Below are positions 53,935 through 64,000 of a stretch of DNA of 64,000 nucleotides, piece after piece. The stretch is from Planoprotostelium fungivorum (Eukaryota; Evosea; Variosea; Cavosteliida; Cavosteliaceae). The stretch spans positions 24,435-88,434 of the forward strand of contig MDYQ01000113.1 of the NCBI GenBank assembly GCA_003024175.1, in the 5' to 3' direction. A program made the translations under genes and the position numbers. Each line of letters opens with the position of its first letter. Within the stretch, counting starts at the first letter, position 1. Under the pieces are notes generated by a model. The model was given only the letters and a program-made list of their open reading frames with translations, made no database searches and was not told the DNA's origin.

Positions 53935-56900
53935 TCAATGAAGTTCAGACACCCTCCTCTTCCTCCTCTCTCCTCCTCTTATTGACCCTTCTCTCCCACT
54001 TCCACCTGCTCCCATCAGACATCGACTCGTCCTTATTCTCATCACCTTCTCTTCTTTCATCTGGATCTCATCATCATCACTGAAATCACTCTCTTCATAA
54101 TACTCCGAATCGTCCGATTCCTCTCCACCCTTCTCCTCGTCTTCCATTTCAATCCTCTCGTCCTTGTTCTCCTCAGACGTGAACGATCTATGCCAATCTA
54201 ACTTGGTCAGATGTGAGTCCAACAGCTTCAACGCTCTGTCCATGTCTTCCAGCTCCCTGTGCCGCCTCCAAGTGTACTTGTAGATCGATCGATCGTTGTA
54301 AGCTTGCTGCTGGTTCAGCACCCTGTCGTGGTCGTCTTGCATCTCGCAGCTCTTCCAAGCATCGATTCGGGTCAGACGATGACACTTGAAGATGCGGAGG
54401 AGCAGCCATTTGATGTCGTTACGGTGGAGGTGGGGGGACACCAGTTCTTGTGTGATCCTCTTGTGATAGTTGAAGCCGACGACACAATCAGCTTGATTGA
54501 CGATAGCGCAGCCCTGGTCTAAATCGGATAGGGCATCATCCACGATGAGATGAGAGTGGTATCTGATGAACGACATCAATGAACGTGATGTGATTTGATG
54601 TGATGTGATGTGATGTGAGATACCTGAATGTCCACGGTCGTACGGTGTTATCTCTGTGCAGCAGAGTGAATTTGACTTTTCTCTCCAGAGAGATCTTTGT
54701 CATCAGACTCCTGGTGCTGACGCATCTTTTGTCTACAAATTGAATTCGTTCGATGACCCTGATGGCGTCTCTCTTCTTCTCTTCACTCCACGAGCGATTC
54801 TGTAGGGGATGATTCAGAGATGGATGAGGTGATGATGGTGATGATGGTGATGATGATGGGGAACTCACCGTCTGTAGGTCTCTGATGATGCGACATCGCA
54901 TGCGATGAGTCATCCCACCTGATCAGGGTCATCGTTCATCTCTCATCTCACTCACTCTTCAGATGCAATTGAGGATGCAATTTGATCAGCGCTCCTTCTG
55001 ACACATCTCTCGCCATTCGAAATAGATAGAGGGGACTTGCCTCCGTATCTGACACTGACGCCACCGCTCTTCAGATTCATATCTATGGAAATCGTCTCGC
55101 TGTCTATCTCTTGTATACCATCTTCATCGTTGCATGTGATCTGCATCTTATCTTCAATCTCCGACACGGAAGAGTTCGAACGTCTCACCCATCGATCGCT
55201 GTTGGTCAGTGTCACACATTGATCTGGTCCCACAATGATGGCAGTGCAAGTGACAGCAACCTGTTCCGAATGCTCTTCTGATTCGTATAGTATGTCGAGA
55301 TAGTCTTTCTTTCTCTTACACACGAACACGTGTTTTCCCTTCAGACGCGGATCGGTTTGTATGACTTGATAGCAGTGGAATCTGTTCGATTGATGATGTG
55401 TTCTACGATATAGACGATACCTCTGTGCGTTCTGTACGATCTTACCCCATCTCATCTGCTGCCTCCACTGTGAGCTGGTGCATTGTAGATCGAGAGGTCG
55501 TAACAGACTCATGGCCTTGGGTGCTCTGAGTAGATCGCTGAATAAGAGTTGACACAGACGCCAGTAGAACCCCTCTACGATTCTACTCTTCGGATCGTAT
55601 TCAAACTGTTCCATCTTCAATGCAACTCCATGCTAATGACTCACTCGAATGGACTCTGAACTGTACGTAGAAGAGATGGAATACAAGATGTGTGACCACA
55701 CTGCATTGCTGGTGGCTATTCTCCTCCACCTCCGACTGATTTGAGAGCAGATCAAGACTTCAGACCAATGTGAAGAGGTGAGAATGCAGTGAACCACAAC
55801 ATCGGTGCACCACAGAGGACCTTCGTCCATCTGTTCGGTGTCGATCGTTCGTGTCATCCTATTGTACTCACGTTCGTGTCGATTGTAGTTGGTTCTCGAG
55901 GGAGTCCAGTGGGTAGGAATGCATTGTCACGATCCATCGAACCATCCCTGGCGCACTCTTCCGTGCAATCGGATCGATCCTCCATCCTAGCGCCGGCTTT
56001 TTTGAGGATCTACAACGCTTCAGCTTGACCGTGATGACTGGATTCTGATATCGCATATGCGCGAGATCCGTCACACCTCGACGACTCCAGGCCGATGACT
56101 GGCGAGTTGTAGAGCGGTAGGGCCCACGGTATCGTAGATCATGAATTTATCCGGGCCATGTTGTACTCTGTACGTGAATTCGTCGATGCACGCTCCTCTA
56201 TCGATCAACAGCTGCACACTTCTCAGTCTCTCAGGTAGAGAAGGTGGAAGACATCACCTGCACTACATCCTCCCTACCAGTCTTGCAGGCCAAGTGAAGA
56301 GCTGTGTTTCCATTGAAATCAGACATCTCCATATCTGCACGGTGATTGAGCAGCATCTGCTCGATGTGAGTTGGTCACGAGTTCGTCTTCACCTTGACGA
56401 TCGTGTGAGCATTCTCGTGAGTGGATGATGCGGCCACCATCAATGATGTCATCGATTTTCGGTACACCACATTGATGCACAACTGTTTCGTTCTCAAGTG
56501 TATCGATTTTTCATCTCTCTCGTAACCGTACACATCGTTCGAATTCAGTATGATCTGCTCCCTCTCAGTTCTCTCATCTCGCTCTCCAATATTTACCTCC
56601 AGCATCTCTGTATCCATGGCATCCACTGCGATGGAGCAAGGAGAGTGAAGTTTTGTAGACATCGACAAGTCGGTTAATCCCAATTGACAGAACAACTGAG
56701 TCGAATGAGGGAGATGATACAGTGAGTGTGTACCTTTAGCATATCTAATCGTCTCGTTCTACAAGCTAAGGTCAACGGTGAGTCGTGGCGCAGAGCCATC
56801 GTATCGGACAATGAGGTCTCATCCAATATCCAGTGACAAGCCAGCGCCTGCATATCTCCCAAAGTAGAGAGAATCACCTGTGAAATCGTCGATGTCACGA

Positions 56901-57627
56901 CACATCGTCGATGACGAGATATCCGCTTTGATGTATCGTCGATGTGTCACCTCGGCAGCTTGTAAGAACCCCTTCTTCGTGGCGATGAACAGAGAACCCA
57001 TTCGAATGTGTAACGGCGGTGGATCTTCACGCTTGACGTGCTGCGATTTGGCGGCGAGCAGAGTCTGTTCGAATGAGATGAAAGTGAAGAGTGAATGTGT
57101 ACCCGTAGGCGAGTTAAATCGTTGTGGAGCGAGGCCTCGAAGATATCCAAGTGATAATGGCGATCTGCTGCGTCGTCAGGGAAATCGATTTCGCAGTGAG
57201 GGCCGTTCGGGGAGGATAAGAGGTGTTTCATCGGGGAGATCATCAGTATCTGAGACGTGTGAGACGTGTGATGATGATGAGAGGGAAGGGTAACGATGGG
57301 GTCAAGACGTATGATACGATTCTTAGGGTGATGGTCTTGTGATGGGATGGGACGATCGGTTGTGAGATGACGAGATGTGATGTTTCAGATCGTGTCGAAT
57401 CACCAGATGAATGAGCGATGATCCACCACGTAGAACGGAGGTGGCGAGGTCGTACCCTCTCTCGTTCAGATCAGATATCGTCTCCGCTACATCTTGCTCG
57501 ATGATCTCTTCGAGAAGCGACTATGACGATCAGAGATGACTTTGGAATCTTTTCTGCGTACTCTGAAAGCTGTCCGGTGACCTTTTCTAGCCGCGAGTAA
57601 CAAGAGGTGCTTGTTGTTCCTCTCCAT
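53935..57627 (-). CDS. Ankyrin-repeat F-box fusion protein
   Basis: The start is MERNNKHLLLLAARKGH (57627), an opening ankyrin helix pair. Ankyrin-like units follow across many exons: SLLEEIIEQDVAETISDLNE, GGSSLIHL, MGSLFIATKKGFLQAAE, DSPLTLACRTRRLDMLK, QMLLNHRADMEMSDFNGN / TALHLACKTGREDVVQ, SVQLLIDRGACIDEF, PTALQLASHRPGVVE and LKKAGARMEDRS. The exon ending EPTTIDTN has an ideal donor (GTGAGTAC), and a 41-nt intron would join it in phase to MDEGPLWCTDVVVHCILT, an F-box (SHWSEVLICSQISRRWRRIA / TSNAVWSHILY). A long unknown C-terminal part follows, with an acidic tail (EEKGGEESDDSEYYEESDFS) and a basic end (stop 53935). Probably an SCF ubiquitin-ligase substrate receptor. Two separate genes with overlapping ATGA is the alternative. 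Confidence 0.7.
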
Positions 57628-58617
57628 GGTCAAGATGGATGGTGAGTTGTGGTTTCGTCTGTGATGCGAGACCAGTCATTTTCATCTTCTGCAGAACGAT
57701 ACAGTTCCTCCCATGTCTGAATATCAGTCTGTGTCGGCTGCCTCTTTTTTGTCGAGACGGCCAATATCATCCTGGAGTCGGAAGGGATCTAAAACATGAA
57801 CATCATGTCACTGGCGTTCTTCTCACATGTCGATCTCCACTTGTGGGTTCAAAGTATAGCACGCAACCTTTTGGAATGGATGCCTTCGTGATGGTGGTGG
57901 AATTTTCGGTCAGGCCTAATCGCCGCCGACATTCGTTGGTATCAAATGTATCTTGTGTCTCATCGAGCGAATAGGTCAATATGAGCTTCGTATCTTTGTT
58001 AATCTAAACACCAATCAGATGGTGTCTGCTGCTGAAAATGCAGACGAACCTCCTCTGATTCATATAATAACTGAATATAACCACGTTCGGCGTTGTACCT
58101 GTGTGGCTCAGTCAAGACATGAAGGAGATCACATCACCTCCTGAGGAACTCAGCAAAGGTCGCAGGGGATGATGTCCAGGCCTCTACGTGGACTTCATCT
58201 GGTATATCGTCTCCTTCCATCTCTTCAAATTGAGATCATGTAGCTCTGACTGTTTTCTCGGAAATGGCTCTAACATCTTTCTGTGAATTGTCGTACACAG
58301 ACAAGAAATTCAAAACCTTCGACAAAAATGAGGGGAGATCACACGCTCGAAGGTATACCTCTGGACGTAATGCCTTTCCTGAATCGACATATATTCTGGC
58401 CATCGATTATTCCTTTGTCAGAAACACAAATGAAGATGATGGATCAATCAGTGACGGATAGAACGCGAAAACGTGAGGACTATCAGAGATCCCCAACTAG
58501 AACCTAAAATTCTCGCGCCTCCTCTTCATGATGGAAGATGATGCAGAAATAAGGGCTGTTCTCTCATGCGGATGATGAAACGAATCGCATGTCAAACGTG
58601 CAGCTCTATACACTTTA
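57628..58617 (+). other. Possible small gene of unknown function
   Basis: Several plus-strand frames look protein-like but do not assemble confidently: MSEYQSVSAASFLSRRPISS (from about 57713), YELRIFVNLNTNQMVSAAEN with ADEPPLIHIITEYNHVRRC (57953-58144), and NCRTQTRNSKPSTKMRGDHT to 58507. Short introns could connect them. No domain is recognised. The region also serves as upstream sequence of the ankyrin F-box gene and as downstream sequence of the GH16 gene. Confidence 0.3.
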
Positions 58618-59760
58618 TCAAAAGAGAGACGCGAAACCAAACACAAAGAGCGAGAGTTGAACGAAGCTCGCTGCACCGGTGGTTGCCACTCCTGTTGCTT
58701 CGTTGGGTGCGGTTCTAGTTTGGATGGAGCTGCTCGTGATGCTGCTGGTGCTTGTACTGCTCGTGACGCTGCTTGTGCTGCTCGCAGCACTTCCGCTCGT
58801 ATTGGCACTACCCTCCGCGTTGACATAAGCTGCGATCTCGGTAGGTAGATTGGACAGTGGAAAATAAGAAGCAGATCGATACACGGCCGTCACGGTCTGT
58901 GATGTGACATCAGATGATGAGAGGATGGATCGTCTCCTTCTGCTCACTCTGTTGGGAAATGGACCGTAGTAGCTGCCGGGGTTTCTCACCACCCAGTTAT
59001 TGAGAAGCATGTTCATGCTGATGTTCGGAGTTAAGACTCCGGTGGCGTTGAAGTGCAGGGTCCGATCGACAAACCTATCCCGGGTGAGGAGGTAAGAATG
59101 GATGTTCTCGATCATCACCATGCGATGGTATCATTGGTCCATAAGAAACCGTAAGCATGGAAATCGCTCGAAGCGTTGAAAGAGAGAGACTTACGGCCCC
59201 ATTGATAAACTTGACCCTGTGCATAATGGGTGTAAGATACCGCGGTGCAGTTCTCTGCATCTGAAGCGGATGAGAGGAATAGAGTAATAGTCTTTACCTC
59301 CTTCGAACTCGATGTCGATCTCTGCTCTGTAAGCGACATCTGCATAAGAGAACATGGAGGAGATCCCACCATTAGCACAGGCTGGAATGAAGGTGGCTTC
59401 AAAATAACCAAAAGAAAACGCTTCATTGGTTGCTTGCTGTAATGTATCAGCTTGTCGGTTGATCTGATCTTCATGTACTTCGCCTGCCGTCCAGTTATAG
59501 CCTCCGCATGCATTTGGACAGCCGATAGTGTCGATCGTCAGAGTTAGGTTCCCATTGTCGTATGAGACTTGAGTGGTCTGCGAGGGTCAGGTCGATGGAC
59601 TGATGATGGGTGGACTCACATTCCATTGAGATTCGAAGAGATCGCTGGGTGTATAAGTCGAAACGGACCAGATGGATGTATCATTCAAAGGTAGAACGAT
59701 TCCCGTCACCATCTGTAACACACATGCAAAGCATATGACAAAAGTGACGGGTCGTTCCAT
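58618..59760 (-). CDS. GPI-anchored GH16-type beta-glucanase/transglycosylase
   Basis: The start is MERPVTFVICFACVLQMVTG (59760), a signal peptide. The jelly-roll GH16 fold shows FGYFEATFIPACANGGISSM, FSYADVAYRAEIDIEFEG with the catalytic ExDxxE signature (EIDIEFE, near 59303-59323), WGRKSLSFNASSDFHAYGFL and WTNDTIAWMVM. Asn-x-Ser/Thr sequons are frequent. The C-terminal part has MNMLLNNWVVRNPGSYYGPF, then a Ser/Thr-rich stalk (SSVTSSTSTSSITSSS) and a hydrophobic tail (ASFVQLSLFVFGFASLF) ending at the stop (58618), typical of GPI attachment. It probably cleaves or transfers beta-glucan chains, in remodelling of the cyst or stalk wall or digestion of prey walls. Confidence 0.85.
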
Positions 59761-59876
59761 GTTGCAGGATCGCTAAGGATGTATCGTCTGAGATGGATGC
59801 TCAAAATGGTTTGTAGATGGTCCTCAATCGTTTCATCCCAATTTCCACCCGCCCAACATCAGAAGGGTGATTGCCA

Positions 59877-61405
59877 ATGTCCTCTTCGACATCGAACGGG
59901 CGAGCGGTGAAGAAACAGAAATTGGTGAAGATGATGCATCGCCACTGCGTCTGATTCTTAATAGAACGATCAAGATGGTCTCTTACAGCAATATCAAGAG
60001 ACGATCGCACAACTCCCCAAAGTAATACAAAAGAAGTTGAACAGCACCACTGTCGAGTTTCCCAATGCAGGATTCGTCAGAAGGAACAAGACATTGAAAG
60101 ACGATTTGAAGACGATGGAACGTCTGTTATCCATTCTAAAGAATCAGAAGGCAACGCACAACAAATCCACCAATGATTCGTCCCACCAACAGACAGATCA
60201 GAAGGACAAGCAGATCGGCTACCGATTATCGGACGTATCGGGCGGCTACTACTCTCTTCCCGTTCCAGCAGTCAATGAGGTCGATGATGAACCGTTTCCA
60301 GATGATTTCAACTGGGTCGATTCCATCTTCTGGCAAGGTAAGTCATCGACTCAGCTCCATATCACATTTGACGTTCACCGACATGATGCAGTCGATGTCC
60401 CCGGCATTGCAGAACCCATCGGTTGTAAATGTATCGGTGAATGTAAAGAGGGGAGCTGTTCGTGTGCAGATGAAATGGGAGGAAGTGAGATCATCCACAT
60501 CGTCCATGATGTTGACCCTAATGTAGGGTTCATGTACACGAAGAAGAAGCGTTTGAAGAGTGGAATGACAGAGAACGTCCCCTTCGTCCACGAATGCAAT
60601 CGAAACTGCAGCTGCGATGAGAGCTGCATCAACCGACTCGTCCAACACCAAACACAACTCCCATTAGAGGTGAACCTCTCTCCGCTGTCGCTGTGTTGAA
60701 TTGAAATCTCTACAGCTATTCAAAACGAAAGAAAAGGGATGGGCTGTGAGAACGAATCAGTTCATACCAAAGGGCTCCTTCGTCTTCGAATACGCGGGAG
60801 AGGTGATAGACAACGATGAAGCGGAAGACAGAGGAGAAGAATACGATAAGAAGAGGTGTTCTTATCTCTTTGATTTGGACTATCTTAATTCGGAACGTTG
60901 CCTGAGGTGAGGGAGAAGGAGAATGATGGCTGAAGGGTTCAGCATCGATGCATTGTCGCACGGAAATACGGCGAGGTTCGTAAATCACTCTTGTGATCCG
61001 AATCTGTACATCGTTCCTGTGAGTATTTCATGCACATGATCGTGATGATCGATCATCATCATCTCATTAACTTGTTCCATCATCGAAATTATGACGATGG
61101 TTTGATCATCCTGATCACCATCGATCTTTTCCACATCGTGATCGATCACCCTTCCATCATCATCCCATCATCACCCTTCCATCATCCATCGCGATCACCT
61201 CCACCCCACGAGAAACTGAAGATCCAAACAGGTCGAAATCGATGTCATCGGACACAAGATCTACCACGTTGGACTCTTCTCAAAGAGAGACATCTCACCC
61301 CACGAGGAATTGACATACGATTACAAGTACAAGCTGCTCGATAATTCTTCCAACACCATCCACTGCCACTGTGGTGCTGCCAACTGCCGCGGTCGTCTCG
61401 TGTGA
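59877..61405 (+). CDS. SUV39-type SET histone H3K9 methyltransferase
   Basis: The start is MSSSTSNGRAVKKQKL (59877), which looks like a nuclear signal and splices to QQYQETIAQLPKVIQKKL. The pre-SET zinc cluster has PIGCKCIGECKEGSCSCADE and HECNRNCSCDESCINRLVQ. The SET domain has EKGWAVRTNQFIPKGSFVFE, YAGEVIDNDEAEDRGEEY, SIDALSHGNTARFVNHSCDP and ISPHEELTYDYKYKL. Post-SET is CHCGAANCRGRLV, with the final Zn cysteines, stopping at 61405 directly before an AATAAA. Pre-SET, NHSCDPN, ELTYDY and post-SET together mark an active SUV39/Clr4/Dim-5-type enzyme. No chromodomain is seen upstream, so it resembles Dim-5/G9a in layout. It makes H3K9 methylation and thus heterochromatin. Confidence 0.92.
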
Positions 61406-61491
61406 ATAAATCCCCACGGACACATTTTATTCTTTTTTTACAAAGTGCATTACAACGTAGAACAACAGTCATTTATCTCAGTGCATTGGAT

Positions 61492-62627
61492 TTAGCACTG
61501 GTCGGGTCTACCGAGGTAATCAGCGATACCGCACATGTCCGAACCTCTCTCCATGAGGAAGTAGCCTCCACTTCCCCAGCCTGTTCCCCACTGGTTCTTG
61601 ATGATGTAGCAGTCTCTGCCTGTGTTCTGGCAGTTGGGAGCGTAACCGACAGCGAGGACGGCGTGGTTGCACTCGTGAGGGCAGTACTCTCCAAAGACGC
61701 CAGACTTGTAAGAGAAGAAATCGGAGACGGGGTTGAAGCAGATGGAGGTGGGGCCACCGGCGATGACGTTGACGGCATCACCATCATTACCGCTTCTGGA
61801 CTCTACGTAGCCGTTGCACTGGACTTGGCTGTTGACTCCCCAGCATCCTTGCTGAGAACCGACGTAAGGGACATCACCCCAGGAGCCAATGTTGTGGCTA
61901 CCCCAGCGAATGGCACCGAGTGGGTCACCTCCGTTGCAAGCACCGAGGCCTCCACAGTCTGAAGAGGCAGTCAGACGATGTGATGTGATGATGTTGAATA
62001 GATTGAGAGGAAATGACGGACTCACTCATAATGTGTTGAGGGGAGAGATCCATGATACCGTGACCGGCGATGGCTCTGCCTCCCTCGAGAGCAGCAGCAG
62101 CTGAGAAAGCCCAGCAACTTCCACAACCTCCTTGGTCCTTGACAGAAGCGACGGCTCCACGCTGAGACCAGTCGATCCAATCGGGGGCGTACTGCATATC
62201 ATTCAGACGATCATTCGGACGGATGGTCCATCGACAGACTCACTCTCTTGTTGAAGACGGGAGTCTTGGTGGAGTTATCTACTGGAGGCACAGAGATGGC
62301 TCCCAAGAGGTTCTTCAACTCCTCCTTGGTATGAGCGGAGAGGTCGTTGAGTCCGGCCTTCCATGTCTTAGTGCTGTTGTTGTTGATCTCCCACACGCGA
62401 TGAACCTTCTTCTTCCACAAGTTGAAACGGGTCTCCAGCTCACTGAGGTGGTATTTCTTGGCGTGTGTCTTCACCCATCTGAGGAACTCGGACTTTGTGG
62501 CGTTAGAAGGATGCAGATCGTTGACGGCATCGATGGGCTTTCTCCACCAGGGCTCGTCGTCGGCTGTCACAGAGAGTGCGGCGAAAGCCAAAACGGCCAC
62601 CACGGCAAAGAAGAGAAGCTTGCTCAT
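61492..62627 (-). CDS. Papain-family cysteine protease (cathepsin L-like)
   Basis: The start is [20 protein letters not shown] (62627), a signal peptide. The inhibitory propeptide has [20 protein letters not shown] and [20 protein letters not shown] followed by [13 protein letters not shown], an I29-type (ERFNIN-like) pattern. The mature enzyme begins about [20 protein letters not shown], then [16 protein letters not shown] with the catalytic Cys, and [13 protein letters not shown]. His is in [14 protein letters not shown] and Asn is in [19 protein letters not shown]. The end is [12 protein letters not shown] (stop 61492). KNQWG replaces the usual KNSWG, a conservative change next to the catalytic Asn. 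Two short introns. Lysosomal digestion is the likely role. Confidence 0.94.
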
Positions 62628-63044
62628 CGTCTCTCTTTTAGAAAATGAGTAACTGCACCGCTAAGCCACATTGAAATGGAGGTGGAAAAGTTTACAGGCA
62701 GCTCGTTGACGAACCAGCGGTAGTTAACGTGGAGGCCCGAATATGTCCCGACACACCTGTCACCAGCCTACTCTGTTTACCACGTTAGGGGATTTCAGTG
62801 AGTTTCGGGGCCATCAAACGAGACACCAGGCAGACGTACGCCTGTTCTCCTTTCTCTGCGGGACATCTACCAGACGATACTATGTATATTTAGTTCATCT
62901 CTCGCGGTAGTCAACACGCTGATACAGAGTGAAAAGAGACTGTGGAACCATAAATTTCGTGAGATGGTCCAAGAGTGGTTATGTCCTTCATCGTTCCTCC
63001 TCTTTATCTCTGATCGCCTCGGTTTGGGTGTCTGAGGTTTGGGG
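62628..63044. other. Intergenic stretch upstream of the cysteine protease
   Basis: No supported coding frame. A short minus-strand frame (about 62867-63097) overlaps the next gene antisense and has no domain. The stretch should contain the promoters of the protease (minus) and of the small plus-strand gene. Confidence 0.4.
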
Positions 63045-63305
63045 ATGTCTGATGGTGCATCGAAATTCAAATTGAACATCTCGCTTTCGTCCAACACGGG
63101 CGAAAGTGATGATATCGTTTACTGTTCGAAGGATGATCATCTGAAGGCATTAGGTTCGCTGGTTGAATTCGTGCTAAGTTCTATCTATGAGATGTTCAAC
63201 AGAGAGCACATGATCCGATACTTGCATGCTTCGGGTATTCGCGATGTCTGTGCAGAGCAGGGGGAACCGTATAGAGCCAGGCGCCGGACGTCTGCTCTGA
63301 CCTGA
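63045..63305 (+). CDS. Small unknown protein (86 residues)
   Basis: An intronless frame starting MSDGASKFKLNISLSSNTGE and containing DDIVYCSKDDHLKALGSLVE and FVLSSIYEMFNREHMIRYLH, then a basic end (EPYRARRRTSALT). The middle looks helical and the composition is protein-like. No family, signal peptide or membrane segment. An antisense frame exists over its start, so confidence is limited. Could be a partial exon of a larger gene. Confidence 0.4.
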   Translation: MSDGASKFKLNISLSSNTGESDDIVYCSKDDHLKALGSLVEFVLSSIYEMFNREHMIRYLHASGIRDVCAEQGEPYRARRRTSALT

Positions 63306-63604
63306 GTGTCTGTCTCTTTCTCTTCGGAGAGGAGCAGCGCGATGAAGGTAGGCGAGTGTGAGTCAAGGATGAAGGACATGGCCAGACGTCCCAGGTACAG
63401 CCTCTGGCCTTCTCTTTCTCTCTCTCTCCTCTTCTGGTCTTCTCTTTCAATTTCTCTCGATAGGAATAAAGATTGGATGACCGAATCTGTATCTATCTTC
63501 TATATCGTCTACTGTCTCTGATATTCAAACGCTCATCTCACACACACGACAGATTCTTCAGTGTTGAAATTGGAACCCTCTACTGACGCGACACTGACTC
63601 TGTT
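63306..63604. other. Stretch without a recognised gene before the RecQ end
   Basis: The sequence contains pyrimidine-rich runs (tctttctctctctctcctcttctggtcttctc near 63410-63440). One plus-strand open frame is compositionally biased and unlikely to be coding. It probably holds 3' UTRs of the convergent neighbours. Confidence 0.35.
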
Positions 63605-64000
63605 TCACTCCATTGTAGACCTCCACGGAAGATATGGACAGTAATAGACGAAAGACGATCCTTTTTTATTCTCTGCAGCTTTCGTCCTCGTTCTCCCCTT
63701 CTTTACGGGTGCTGGAGCTGTGGCATCCTTTTGGAAGGTACCCAGGCAGATGTCACAATTGCCACAATGAGCCGGTGCCTCTTCTCCAAAGTGCTGCACT
63801 CGATCAGCTCTTAGAGTCTACATCATCAGCGGCTCTCACGTTCACCAGCATCTGCCTGCGACACTTGGTCGTGTTCTCCACGTAAGCACCGATGTCGTCC
63901 AGCTTATCGAACATCATGCTCTGCATGATTCAGTTGGATGATCGTGATGATGATGTCACCCTCGCTTTCTTCTGGTACATTCCCTTGGACATGATGCCCA
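63605..64000 (-). CDS. RecQ-family DNA helicase, C-terminal end (5' part outside window)
   Basis: The gene enters from the right edge. Visible exons read GIMSKGMYQKKAR, then MQSMMFDKLDDIGAYVENTT, KCRRQMLVN joined across a 46-nt intron to HFGEEAPAHCGNCDICLGTF. This is the RecQ zinc-binding subdomain: the cysteines in KCRRQ and CGNCDIC are the zinc ligands. A short basic tail (APAPVKKGRTRTKAAENKKG) ends at TGA (63605). Helicase motifs I-VI must lie beyond position 64000. There is no winged-helix RQC or HRDC after the zinc site, so this looks like a short RecQ (RECQ1/RECQ5-small type). Role: unwinding recombination and replication intermediates. Confidence 0.82.

Noticed and set aside
55854-55857. 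Ankyrin and F-box parts as two genes with overlapping ATGA stop/start
   Set aside because: An ideal donor and acceptor pair gives an in-phase 41-nt intron typical of this genome, so one fused gene is simpler; the two-gene reading is kept only as an alternative.
1-64000. tRNA genes, rRNA, group I/II introns, integrated virus or bacterial gene clusters
   Set aside because: I looked for tRNA B-box words, rRNA-like segments, integrase, capsid and polymerase motifs and operon-like spacing and found none that hold up by eye; a covariance-model scan would settle the RNA question.

Overview
The window is nuclear DNA from a compact, intron-rich eukaryote. Nearly every gene is cut by very short GT-AG introns, mostly about 25-60 nt, whose donors usually begin GTGA. 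The genes are eukaryotic throughout: a U5 snRNA, SmD1, a kinesin-7, TELO2, an XRN-type exonuclease, a SUV39-like SET methyltransferase, mitochondrial BCS1 and rhomboid, ferroportin and RhoGAP. Base composition looks balanced by eye. Beta-helix receptor-like proteins, glycogen-binding/coiled-coil proteins, saposin fusions and ankyrin F-box proteins together suggest a free-living amoeba (a protostelid-type amoebozoan is my best guess). That is inference, not proof. CDS features are given as gene spans from start to stop including introns; exon joins were worked out by eye from reading frame, splice sites and family conservation.

Layout. 1-8.4 kb, minus strand: a cut-off beta-helix/Cys-rich surface protein, a secreted saposin-purple acid phosphatase fusion, and a membrane-anchored beta-hexosaminidase. 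8.4-12.4 kb, minus: an orphan exon of a ubiquitin-conjugating enzyme, a GPATCH4-like nucleolar protein, a DUF3431 protein and a mitochondrial rhomboid protease. 12.8-14.3 kb, plus: a HARE-HTH nuclear protein. 14.5-20.3 kb, minus: a large protein with three AMPK-type glycogen-binding modules and an LEA-like helical tail, then BCS1. 20.3-27.7 kb: an RluA-family pseudouridine synthase, a coiled-coil protein whose stop overlaps it, a tail-anchored protein, a RhoGAP, U5 snRNA beside SmD1, and a small coiled-coil protein. 28.3-41.2 kb: XRN, TELO2, ferroportin, a METTL2/6/8-type methyltransferase, an unknown, and an ABHD4/5-type hydrolase. 41.5-53.6 kb: kinesin-7, tripeptidyl peptidase II and a CG-1-like unknown. 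53.9-64 kb: an ankyrin F-box fusion, a GPI-anchored GH16 protein, the SET methyltransferase, a papain-like protease, a small unknown and the end of a RecQ helicase.

Genes are packed tightly, with head-to-head start codons as close as 47 bp (BCS1/pseudouridine synthase) and one tail-to-tail CDS overlap. There are no operons. Loose functional themes are secreted/lysosomal hydrolases (phosphatase, hexosaminidase, cysteine protease, GH16), splicing (U5 and the Sm protein that binds its Sm site) and mitochondrial inner-membrane quality control (BCS1, rhomboid).

The most unusual material is in the introns, where several short motifs, some perfect palindromes, recur between introns of unrelated genes, as expected for introner-like elements or strongly shared splicing signals. 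Other highlights are the glycogen-binding/LEA-like protein, the saposin-phosphatase and ankyrin F-box fusions, the UBC orphan exon, an E2F-like palindrome before the mitotic kinesin, and a 21-bp coding minisatellite that preserves heptad register in the kinesin stalk.
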